Source: Chondrus crispus
Lineage: Eukaryota; Rhodophyta; Florideophyceae; Gigartinales; Gigartinaceae
Length of the DNA: 36,798 bases
Reading direction: 5' to 3'
Assembly (NCBI RefSeq): GCF_000350225.1
Contig: NW_005178515.1
Span: forward strand, 1-36,798
This document shows, piece after piece, positions 21,708-31,200 of this stretch. The position numbers and the translations under genes are program-made. Positions within the stretch are counted from its first letter, which is position 1, and the number at the start of each line of letters is the position of its first letter. Below the pieces are notes generated by a model, which worked only from the letters and a program-made list of their open reading frames with translations, made no database searches and was not told where the DNA came from.

Positions 21708-23400
21708 GGCGACGAAACGTAGCGCCACACGTTCGCCGCCCAAAGCCTAGGGTGATTGTGCATCGTACCGCTATACCCCGACACAAACATGTCCGTGACC
21801 ATTTGATAGACTTCTCTCATGTCTACGTGTCACAGATGGTGTCAAAGAACCGCAGGGACCGTCGACCACGGTTCTGTGTGGATACTTGTGCTCCGAGTTC
21901 AGTCATTGGCATCAAAGAGTTGCGACGACTCTCCTCTCTGTATGGCAAACAATTACTTCGTCTACGCCGTTCTTTCAAGCAATTTCGTTTCGCAGACGCG
22001 AGTTTCACATCACTGGGTCGTGTTGATTTACCCTTAGCAACCCCTAGCCATTTTCGTCCGGTCTTCGTCACAGTTGATGTAGTGTCAGCCGACGGCCCAG
22101 CGCTGCTGGGCTTAGATGTGCTAGACGCCGAATCTGTAGTAGCCGATACAGTGATGAACCGATTGACTAAGCGTATAGTCCTTCGGAGACTCCGAGATGA
22201 AAGTGGCAAGGTACTTGAGGATACAGCTGTCGACGACTGGTCCGTGCCTCTACAACGATATTTCGGTCACGTTTATGTATCCTTTGGATTTCCTAGTCGA
22301 ACTTACTTCGCAAGGACGCAACTTCACAAACTTCATCGTCAGTTCTCGCATCCATCGGCAGAAAACTATATAAGTTGTTGAAACGGGCAAGGCCAGAAGA
22401 AACGACGCCCAACACTCTGGAGGTTTTGCAGGAACAGACAGAGCGATGCGACCCTTGTCAAAGAATACACAATGCCCCAACCCGCTTTCGTGTTCCCTTC
22501 GGTGCCGAAAACGTGCGATTCAACGAAAGATTTCTCATTGACGTCATGTACCTTGACGGCAAACCAGTACTGCATATAGTGGACGCAGGTACACATCTCA
22601 GTGCCGCTCCCTTCGTGAAAGAGGTCTCCACTGCAACTCTATGGGCAACAACTCTTGAATGATGGGCAACAATCTACACAGGACTGCCTAAGAGGATTCT
22701 CGTAGACCGAGGGTCTCCGTCTGGTAATCTCTTTGCAAGTATTGGTGCCCTGAGCAATGTAGATGTCCAACGCACGGGCATTGAGTCACACAATTGTCTA
22801 GGACTGGGGGAACGTTACCATCAACCTTTGCGGAACACTTACCGCAAGCTATGCATCGCGTATCCCGATCGAGACCGCCAGTTGTTGCTGAGCATGTCAG
22901 TGAAGGCAATCAATGACACACTCGGCCCTGATGGTCTAGTCCCCTCTGCTTTGGTGTTTGGAGAATTCCCTTCTGCATTCACGACCTCTGAGACTCCGCA
23001 TCCACGCGCCACTCTAGAGTCGAGAGCAGCAGTTGCAAATTTGGCACGCCGCGAGATGGAGAAACAGATGGCCGCTGTTCGACTGAAGCGCGGACTTCGG
23101 CATGCAACGCCTCCTGCAGCCGATGCCATCTTCGAGGTTGGACAGCGCGTGCTAGTTTGGAGAGAGAGAAAGGTCGAGAACCGAATCGGTGAGTGGTTGG
23201 GACCTTTCGCAGTCCACGGAACTGACCCTGAACGCAAGCTCGTCTACGTCCAAGATGTTAAGGTCGGACCAGCACGCCCTTTCAATGTCACACAAGTGAA
23301 GCACTATCGTGAACCAGATCACACCAACTACACACTCTTCGAAGAGCTACGTGAAAGCCTAGCTGATTTCTGCTCACCACCTGATTGCAAAATTCTCTTG
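21708..23400 (+). pseudogene. copia protease and integrase
   Basis: The aspartic protease active site appears at 21881-21892 as VDTCAPSS; the family has DTGA or DSGA, so the invariant Gly is Cys here and the enzyme is probably dead. The integrase follows: a zinc-binding HHCC module with LHRQFSH (near 22325) and CDPC (22447-22458), split by a frameshift near 22375. Next come the catalytic residues Asp in LIDVMY (22540), Asp in LVDRG (22705) and Glu in GERYHQ (22810). The last two are exactly 35 residues apart, the retroviral D-35-E spacing. A TGA at 22660-22662 interrupts the core. Confidence 0.8.
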
Positions 23401-24440
23401 ACTGAGATATTGAAACCTAAAGACCCTAGGTCCTCGACCCCTGCAATGTCTGAAGCTAAGAAGAAAGAGATCGAAAACCTATTAAAGCGTGGCACGTTTA
23501 AAGTGGTTCTACGTGAGGAGATCCCAGAAGATGCCAACATCTTACCCGGTCGGTTCGTTCTCGCAGTTAAGTCGACAGAAGACGGCGAGGTCAAATTCAA
23601 AGCTCGATACGTAATTTGTGGTCATAGAGACAAGTTCGAAGACTACATGGTACACTCTTCGCAAACACTCCAGCCCGCGTCCGTCTGACTCTTACTGGCT
23701 CTTGCTGCGATCCACGGTTTCGAAGTTTGGACAGCAGACGTCAGGCAGGCCTACCTGCAGTCTGCCGAACCTTTACTTCGAGATATCTTCATCAAAGAAC
23801 TAGTACCAGAATTTGAACCTGGATGCTGGACAATGCTTGCAGCTCATAAAACCACTATATGTACTGTGTGAGTCTGGTGACTTGTGGCATGCCACATTAC
23901 ACGCCCATCATCGTGAAGAACTGGGAATGAAGCCTCTTAGGTCCGACTCGGCTCTCTATACCTACAAAATGAATGGACTGCTCAAGGGGCTCTCAGGGTC
24001 ATATGTAGATGACCTGATCCGTGCTGGGGATCAAGATTTCCGAAAAATGTCCAAAAGAACATGTGAACGGTTTGAGATGGCAGACGACGAATTACCGCCT
24101 TGCACCTTTACCGGATTCAGACTAGAACTGGGCGAAAGCAGCTCACTCTCTATCGACCAACATCCCTATGTAAAGGGAATACTATCGCTTCGTGTTGATG
24201 CACGCTTTTCGGACTTTGCGTCGTTGAGAATGAAACTTGCATGGCTTACGCATACACGTCCAGACTGTTCCTATGAGGTGTCACAAATAGCACAAGTGAC
24301 ACCGGAGCGCTTTGACCTCCAGCCGTCAAAAGTTATCAAGAACTGCAATAGAATGGTGAAGCATGTCCGTATGCATCGACTTCAGATTCAAGTCCCCAAG
24401 CTTGATATTAGCTCTCTTCGTATTGTGGGTTTCTCTGATG

Positions 24441-24445
24441 CGTCA
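24441..24445. repeat. Target-site duplication, left copy
   Basis: CGTCA, identical to 25238-25242. Both copies lie at the ends of the 792-bp insert. Confidence 0.75.
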
Positions 24446-24515
24446 TATTGTGCAGTGACCCTGCGCTCTTTATCCCTTGTCACCGCCGTCGCGGGGCCGC
24501 GTCCCGCGCCTTTGA

Positions 24516-24690
24516 CACGTGTGTAACACGTGTGCTCATCGAAAGTGTACATGTACACTTTGGATGATACCACACTTGTATGATAAGCGCGCCACACGTG
24601 TACTGTGCGCGCACACTTGGGAAAGTAAACCACGTGTACCACACGTGGCCACACGTGTATGACAAATGTATGACACGTGTATGACACGTG
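24516..24690. promoter_or_regulatory. Cluster of eight CACGTG palindromes
   Basis: CACGTG begins at 24516, 24527, 24595, 24631, 24642, 24652, 24674 and 24685, most with ACACGTGT context. Chance expectation in 175 bp is well below one. CACGTG is the E-box/G-box core bound by bHLH and bZIP factors. In the U3-like half of an LTR it could be an enhancer. Confidence 0.6.
24542..24561. repeat. Perfect 20-bp palindrome inside the solo LTR
   Basis: AAAGTGTACA-TGTACACTTT, fully self-complementary, lying between the second and third CACGTG sites. Confidence 0.75.
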
Positions 24691-25237
24691 TACGACACGT
24701 ATACATACGTGGTGCCCACAAGTTTCTACGCTTATTATTGTCTAATGCCAAGTGGCAATTCTAATGACGATAATTAATTATTAATTATCCATTTAGTAAC
24801 CGACGCCGACGACGGCGCTCGGCCTACATAGGTCGGGTGTCGGAAGGCGCTACAGTAAAGAGGCATCAGGTGATCGGACCCCATCTCTGGTAGGATCCTC
24901 TACGGTTCCTATCTAGTTGGCTAAGTCTGGTACCTGCACCCTTCGTCGTCATCCTTTTTGTTGTTTTTCCATTACTTTTTCCCCTATTTTCTACATTTCT
25001 ACACTATCTTTCTTCTTCGTTCTTCTTTCTTCTTCTTGTTGTTTACTCCTTCTAACGCACTCCCGCTGGAGTGCACCCCTTCACGCACACCGCGATGTAT
25101 CCGCGGTACCGCGTCGACTCCCCTGAGTTACCCGGACAGAGGAACTCGAACACCCTGGTGGTTACTGTACCTTGCCTCGCGCTTTCAACAGCGAGATTTA
25201 AGCCCTCGTTGGCGGTGTGGAGGTGCACTGCACTACA

Positions 25238-25242
25238 CGTCA
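25238..25242. repeat. Target-site duplication, right copy
   Basis: CGTCA. Removing the insert and one copy reads Asp-Ala-Ser-Phe-Ala-Gly-Asn in the RNase H frame. Confidence 0.75.
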
Positions 25243-25730
25243 TTTGCAGGCAACTCGGACCTCACGTCCCACCTTGGTTACGTCTGCTTTCTGTCTGATG
25301 CCACTGAGGCAGTTATTCCTATCGCCTTTAAGTCATACAAGGCACGTAGGGTGACGCGATCGGTAATGAAAGCGGAGGTAATAAGTTTTAGTGACATGTT
25401 TAACTGTTGTTTTACCTTGGCCGAGGATCTACGGAGTATCATGCAGGTCCAATTTATTCCAGTACAGTTATAAACAGATAGCAAGTCGCTGGTCGATGTG
25501 ATATCCAAGGGTACGAGGATCGCGGAAAAGAGGCTCATGTTGGACATTGCGGTGGCAAAAGAAGGACTTCGGAAGAAGGAAATCAGTGACATTGGTTTCG
25601 TGCGGAGCAACGATAATGTTGCTGATGGATTGACTAAGAAGATGCATCAAAAGGCCCTCATGGATGTTTTGCGGACAGGAAAATTATCCATTCGAGCTGA
25701 ACAATGGATAGTCAGAAACTGAACCGAAGC

Positions 25731-26602
25731 TCAGTTATCACGTTTACGTTTATTTGAAGTTTTTTTCTTATTTTTCAGTGTCACCTTAACAATCTCCCGT
25801 ACCTCAGCTACTCTTAATTGAGTTGCATCATCACCGCCGACTCGTCGTAAGATATCCTCAGTGAGCGCGAACGGAAAACGTGACGAGCTATCATGTATAA
25901 TGCCCTTCTTGCAGTCTACAGCTACGCAGTGGTCCACAATGCCATGTTGTGTAATTCTGCCAATCCATATACCTGTGCACCGATTGACCAACCATTTAAA
26001 TGGATTCTTATTGAATTCACCTTTCTCCCTTTTCGGGATACGCGGAACATTTATCCCGACCGGAAGCTGATGGACAAAAAGAAAAGCTGCTTCAATGTTT
26101 TAAACCTCGTCGGGTCCGAGTCAAAATATTTTTTGACTTGCAAAGCGGTGTGTTCCTCGTACAAAGATTCGCATGCGTTGGATACAGCCGCTGACACAAC
26201 GTGTCATTATTACTCCGAATGATATTTGGTCCGTAGTCGTGAACCTCGAACTTGCGCGACCCGGAGATATGTCCACGAGCTCCAATCCCTCTAACGACCA
26301 TCGATGTTCCACGACACCTTTCCATCATTTTTAACAATTGGCGTAGCAACTCATGGCTTTTTGCTGCTTCGTCTTCCTGTACGCCCGTCCCTGTGTTGAG
26401 TTGTTTGATCATGGCCAAGAAGGAGTATGGGGTTAGTTTCAGCGAACTTGGCTCGATTGGTCAAAAGCTTTCCGGTCCTCTGGTCACTCCACCGCACGCG
26501 TACAGTGCACCATCACGCAGTGTCTTTCCGCATTTCCCAGTTGTGCCGTCTCCAACAACGATACGCTCGATTCCCCATGTCATCTGGGCTCACCGATACT
26601 AG
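25731..26602 (-). pseudogene. Decayed gene of unknown family with HCVAVD motif
   Basis: The minus strand reads coherent protein in two frames. Upstream, GDGTTGKCGKTLRDGALYACG, given here as GDGTTGKCGKTL, leads to a TGA near 26472. It then continues through FLAMIKQLNTGTG and RGIGARGHISGS to a frame change near 26095. The second frame runs to TGA at 25731-25733 with KWLVNRCTGIWIGRI, DHCVAVDCKKGIIHDSS and a basic C-terminus (KNKKKTSNKRKRD). The HxVAVD...HD pattern recalls cysteine-peptidase-like or OTU-like proteins in transposons, without firm support. Its stop lies 8 bp from the end of the copia frame, leaving no room for an LTR. The start is unknown; weak coding signal continues to about 26790. 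Confidence 0.4.
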
Positions 26603-26833
26603 ATATTGGAACACCTCCCCGGAGATTTGTGTCCACTTTTATTCTCAGGTGGACCGTCTCGTGTGCAGGACAAGAAGCGACCGAACGCTTGCGAGTGCAG
26701 GCTATTATACGATACGAGTCGAAGCAGATGTCGGTGGCCAAGACACCACTCCAGTGCCACGTAAGCGGGACTTAGCAGTCATTTTTCCGTAATTTTAATT
26801 TCGTTTTATTTCGCAGGGACAGACAGGAATTGT

Positions 26834-26902
26834 CGTGAACGGATAGGGGAAATGTCAATCTTTTTGGCTTACAGCCAATAAGATTGTCTTTATTCGTTCA
26901 CG
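26834..26902. repeat. Long imperfect hairpin
   Basis: An outer pair (CGTGAACGGATA with TATTCGTTCACG, one mismatch) encloses an inner stem. The inner stem is GTCAATCTTTTTGGCT, a TAC loop, and AGCCAATAAGATTGTC, with two mismatches. It lies between the decayed gene and the first Helitron and could be a small MITE or a hairpin at the end of another element. Confidence 0.65.
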
Positions 26903-27092
26903 GGAGATCGAGGGGTCGATGCTCTCGCAATACCCTGTGTGCGTTCCCCGCCAAAAAGGGGGGTATACTATTCTCGGCTCCCCACCCGGTGACTAGCACC
27001 TGGAGGAGGGTAGAGGAAAAAGCAGTAAACACATTTTTAGTGAAAGCTGCTTAACCATCGCGTTCGGCGTTTGGGCCTCGTCCTATCCTGCA
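26903..27092. other. Spacer before the first Helitron
   Basis: No gene seen. It ends in CACTAATACTAA directly before the repeated Helitron 5' sequence; the CTAA could be the 3' end of an earlier Helitron copy. Confidence 0.3.
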
Positions 27093-27130
27093 CTAATACT
27101 AATTTCCGTGTCTGTCTGTCTGTGTGTGTG

Positions 27131-27222
27131 TGCGTTCCCGCGCTGCCCTTGGCGCACGGGGGCGCTGCCGTGACAAGTGGCGGCCACGGGCGGGGCCTGG
27201 CCGCAGGCCAGGTCCGCCACGT
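27131..27222. repeat. GC-rich hairpin module, copy 1
   Basis: Contains GGCGCACGGGGGCGCTG, GACAAGTGGCGGCCAC and a stem-loop CCTGGCC-GCA-GGCCAGG (27196-27212). The same module recurs near 33411-33512 and 36472-36560, with an extra stem-loop at 33586-33612. Confidence 0.75.
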
Positions 27223-27377
27223 GGACACGAGGTGGCTTTAGGCACGATCGTAGCACTACAGTACTGTACAAATTTAAATTTTGAATGCTACACTACAGTA
27301 CAGAAAAAATAAAAAATACAACCCGACCCGCTTCGCGTTCTTTACCGATCCCAGCGCACACCGTCTACGTGAAGTGA

Positions 27378-27483
27378 GTAAGTTATTAACTGTCCTCAAT
27401 GCTCCGGCCAGCTTGCTGCCAGCGGCATTTGAGCGCACACGAACGCTTACTGACTATAGACGGTGTGTATCTTTTCTGCGAAG
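27378..27483 (+). other. Predicted intron in Helitron A accessory gene
   Basis: GTAAGT at 27378-27383 and AG at 27482-27483 bound 106 bp, matching the position of the better preserved intron in copy B. TATTAAC follows the donor. Removal joins A(27377) to TG(27484-27485), making ATG for the zinc-finger frame. The acceptor here is GAAG rather than GCAG and has a pyrimidine-rich stretch before it. Confidence 0.5.
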
Positions 27484-28090
27484 TGTCTACTCAAGAAGAA
27501 CGCCAAGAATTGCGAGCCGCGCGCCGCGCCGCTACCCCGATCCGCCTGAACTTTTCCGAGTCCCCCACAGCGTCGACACGTGTCAACGTAACTCATCCAG
27601 CCCCGCCCTGTGCGCCCGCCCCACGTGTCCACGTCCCCTCGATTGCCCCCGCGCCCGCCCCACGTGTACCGCGCGCCCCTCTGCCACGTGTACCACGTCT
27701 TCCCCCGGCCCCTGAGCCAGCACCCGCACCACGTGTCTGGCGCGCAACGGTCCCACGTTTTACACGTTTACCTCCGCCTGTCATTCCTACGTTTCGTGGG
27801 CTACGTGTGCCACGTGCGATCGAGCGGCCGCGTGCGCGCACGTTGCCAGCTGTCACTGCTGTGTTGCGCAGTGTTCCCGTATACACGTGTGACACCGGCA
27901 ACTTTCATTGCTTGCGCGCGGTACTGTAGGATGGGCATGCGCATACTGAGGGGCACGTGGCTCAAGTGAATCAAGCGGGCCGAACATTCCGGTGCGAGGT
28001 GTGTGCGTGCACGGTTGCCACTGCACACGACTTCAGGCGACATCTGGCGGGCAAGAAACACAAGCGTTAGCTCCGATCCATCACGGGATA
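27484..28090 (+). pseudogene. Helitron A zinc-finger accessory protein, broken
   Basis: Exon 2 starts at 27484 (STQEERQELRAARRAA). A Pro/Arg/Val-rich middle follows, then a U1-type C2H2 region. The first finger has lost its second Cys (CDTG where copy B has CDIC). A TAG at 27927-27929 replaces the Trp codon TGG of copy B. The second finger (CEVCACTVATAHDFRRHL...KHK) is intact but followed by another TAG where copy B has a codon. The protein probably bound DNA or double-stranded RNA for the element. This copy cannot make it. Confidence 0.6.
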
Positions 28091-28284
28091 GTACAAGAAA
28101 ATAAAGGCCCTATTGTTACTATTTTGCTAATTGCTCTCGCGGACGACCTAGCTGGCTGACGTTGCGTTTAGACCTTTGAGGACTGCTTGCTACGACTCAT
28201 AGCAATCTACAACGGACCTCTCGCACTTGCGTCAACCCTAGCTGCACTTACAAGGATTTCACTAGCGTGCCGAGCAGAACGGAA

Positions 28285-31200
28285 AGGGCGGGACCAGCGG
28301 ATGAAGACGTGGCAGAAGCAAGAAGGCAGCAAAGAAACGCGCATGCAAGGGCAAGAAGAGCGCAAGAGACTGAATCTGATGCTCAAGCACGTCGTGAGGC
28401 AGGTCGAGACCGTGCCAGAATCCGGAGGGCTCAACAAACCGAATCTGAGACTGCAGCGCGTCGCCGAACCAACCGGGAACGTACTGCAGCACGACGAGCA
28501 GCAGAGACTCCTGAGCAGCGCCAAGAGCGTCTCCGACGAGGCAGGGAGAGAGCAAGGGCGCGCAGAGCGGGAGAAACAACCCCCCTCCGAGAATCACGGC
28601 GCGAAGCGCATGGCATTGCGACACGGAGCGCTAGAGCGGAAGAAACAACCCCCCTCCGAGATGCACGGCGCGAAGGGAGCTCATTGCGTCACGAGGCGCT
28701 AGAGCAGAGAAATGTACTCCCATTCGTGAAGCGCGGCGAGACCTTGACTGTCTCTCCACCTAACGATCAAGGGATGCACAGGACACACCGACTCGGAATG
28801 CGCGGCAAGGGTCCGACCGCCAGGCTCGAAGTGCTTCCCGACAGCTCTTATCTCCACTTCCGGCCTGAGCGAGTTGCGCAAGATATTATTCGAGCCATTG
28901 AACAATCATCTGTATTCAAGCTTTCTTGTGTCCAAGAACGCCTCTTGAGCAGTTCTGCGGCAAGGCCGATGTTTTCCACTTGCTGCGAGAAGGGAAAGCT
29001 GTCATTGCCCCTTCTTCCCGACCCTCCAGCTCTTCTGCGCTCTCTTCTCATCGATGATACTCAAAGGTACCCCCGCTTCCGTAAGAACATTCGAGCATAC
29101 AATGCAGAGCTGTCTATGGCATCCGTGGTCGCCAAATGGGTGAACAGAGGGCCCGGCCCTTCCAATTTTAACCCAACAATGACGATGCAGGGCGAGACGT
29201 ACCATTACATGGGTCCCATGATGCCATCCGAGGAGCGGGTGCCTTCCTACGCTTCCATTTACATTCACGACACTGCCTACGCCACCCAGACGCGTACAAG
29301 GCTTGGAAACTCTACACGACTGGAAGAGGCATTGATGACGCAACTAACGCACATGCTGCACGAATGCAACCCCTACGTGCAGACATTTCTGTGTATGCGA
29401 GAATGGGCTCAATCTCCTCACAACAACACTCCAGTCGCGTACCAAATGGTCAACCATGCCGACCGCAGGCCAAGTTATGAGCACGTGCGCCGGTACAATG
29501 GTCCCGAAGCTTCTGAAGTGGCTGCATTGATCCCTGGAAATGAAGACGGAGAGATTGGGCGAAGAGATATCGTCGTTCGCAGGCGAGGGACTCTGAACAG
29601 TAACGGGAACGAAGTGTTGGATCCGATTTCAGTCAGTCATCGTGCATACGATCCGTTGAGTTACGTGCTTTTGTTCCCGAACGGTAGAGATGGATGGTAT
29701 CTAGAGCTTCGATTCTCTAGTGAGGACGACGGCAGACGTACCAAGATAAATCCGATGATGTTCTACGGATGGCATTTGTTCGAAAGGGCAGGTGAGTTCA
29801 TCATGATCTTACACGCAGCGCGACTCTTTCAGGAATATTTAGTTGACCAGTTCTGCAAAGTGGAGGCGGAAAGGCTTTCGTATCTCCGCCAAAACCAGAC
29901 AAAGCTTCGAGCGGCGGACTACACCTCACTTTGCGACAGCCTAGGAGACTCCGGTCGTGCTGAAGATGAAGCCGAAGCTGTACGTGCAGGACGATTGTTC
30001 ATTCTCCCTTCTACGCACATCGGATGTGACAGCTACATGAGGCAGCAGATTCACGGCATCATTGCTATATCTAACCAAATTGGCCACCCGGACATCTTCC
30101 TCACCATGACATGCAATCCTAGCTGGCCGGAAATCACAAGAGCCCTGCTGCCCAATCAAACTCCTCAGGACAGACTGGATCTGTGCGCACGTGTGTTTCG
30201 TCTCAAAATGAAGGATCTCATGTCCTTGGTCATCAACGAGGATGTGTTCGGAACCGTCGTTGCCCATGTACGAGTCATCAAATTTCAAAAACGAGGTCTT
30301 CCCCACGCTCACGTGGTATTCTTCCTAGATGAGGTCTCCAAGAATGATCTGCGTAATCCCGAAAACGTCGACCGCATTATCTCTGCCGAAATCCCGTCTG
30401 CCCAAGATCCAGAACTCCAAGAGGTCGTGCTTAAGCATATGATTCACAATCCATGTGGGGAACGCAATCCAACAGCCGTGTGCATGGGCGAGCAGTACTG
30501 CAGGAAAAGGCTTCCAAAACCGTTCAAACACGAAACCAGCCAGTCCGAAAGTGAGTACTACATCACGTACCGCAGAAGGTCCCCCTCGGCAGGTGGCGTC
30601 TCCATCGAGCGTCCCTCCCGTATTGGCCGACGACAGCAATCCGTCGTGGTCGACAACTCCTGGTTCGTGCCCCACAGTCCTCTACTTGTAAGATCGTTCG
30701 CTTTCCATTTGAATGTGGAACTCTGCGTGTCACGCGTTGGAGGAATCAAGTATCTCTTCAAGTATGTGTGCAAGGGACAAGACCGAGTGACCATGGAAAT
30801 CACTGCCAAAAACGAGTGCTACGACGAGATCTCGAACTTCCAAGATGCCAGATACGTGTCTGCATCGGAGGCCGCATGGAGGTTATTCTCCTGTGATATG
30901 TTGTGGATCGCAATCCTCCAGTGGTCAGACTTTCAGTGCATCTGCCCAACCACCATATGGTTTACTTTGAGGAAGGAAGAGAGCAGGAGGCGGCGCCTCG
31001 ACCGGCATCAGGTCCGAAGCTGACCCAGTGGTTTAAAGCCAACGAAAATTTCCCAAGCGCGAGGCATATTCGGTACCACAAGTTTCCAAAGTACTTTACG
31101 TGGAAGAAAAGCAGCAAGTCATGGAGTCCAAGAGCATCCCTGCGAAGACGGAACGCCACCAGCGAAGAGGAAGCCTGAGATTTCAGTGGCACGGGCGCCA

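Larger units (their letters stand above)
24446..25237. mobile_element. Solo LTR inserted in the copia RNase H
   Basis: A 792-bp insert is flanked by the 5-bp direct repeat CGTCA (24441-24445 and 25238-25242). Its ends are short imperfect inverted repeats, TATTGTGCAGTG and CACTGCACTACA; the right end finishes in CA and the left begins TA where TG is expected. It has no coding capacity, only shadow ORFs. Internal features are a CACGTG cluster, an AT-rich stretch with TTAATTAT near 24770-24790, and a pyrimidine-rich tract (about 24940-25050). Five-base duplication plus TG..CA ends fit an LTR left by recombination between two LTRs of a full element. A non-autonomous DNA transposon is the alternative. 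Confidence 0.7.
20163..25722 (+). mobile_element. Degenerate Ty1/copia retrotransposon, interrupted by a solo LTR
   Basis: Domain order Gag, protease, integrase, reverse transcriptase, RNase H defines copia (Ty3/gypsy elements place integrase last). In-frame stops occur at 20745, 20988, 22660, 23686 and 25471, and frame changes near 21690, 22375 and 23815. The RNase H is split at 24446 by an LTR insertion. I found no long terminal direct repeat beyond 25722 or before 20163, so the element has lost its LTRs or they have diverged beyond recognition by eye. Confidence 0.85.
23401..25722 (+). pseudogene. copia reverse transcriptase and RNase H, split by LTR insertion
   Basis: Reverse transcriptase begins with the copia-type region near 23400 (EIENLLKRGTFKVV). 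A TGA at 23686 sits where the family usually has Arg before LLLALAA, then [12 protein letters not shown] contains the first catalytic Asp. A frameshift near 23815 follows. YVDD at 24002-24013 is the catalytic pair. RNase H starts FSDAS, is interrupted at 24445, and resumes at 25243 as FAGNSDLTSHLGY. Joining across the insertion and one copy of the target duplication restores the family motif in frame. The C-terminus has TDSKSLVDVISK and ADGLTKKM, with a TAA at 25471 just before the Thr-Asp. Confidence 0.85.

Noticed and set aside
24388..24751. Three overlapping minus-strand ORFs rich in Cys, Tyr and Val
   Set aside because: They are translations of the repeated CACGTG/ACACGTGT sequence in the solo LTR and have no independent support.
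27593..27901. Minus-strand Gly/Arg-rich ORF, also at 33862-34338
   Set aside because: It is the reverse complement of the Pro/Arg/Val-rich zinc-finger exon; the plus strand carries the conserved fingers.
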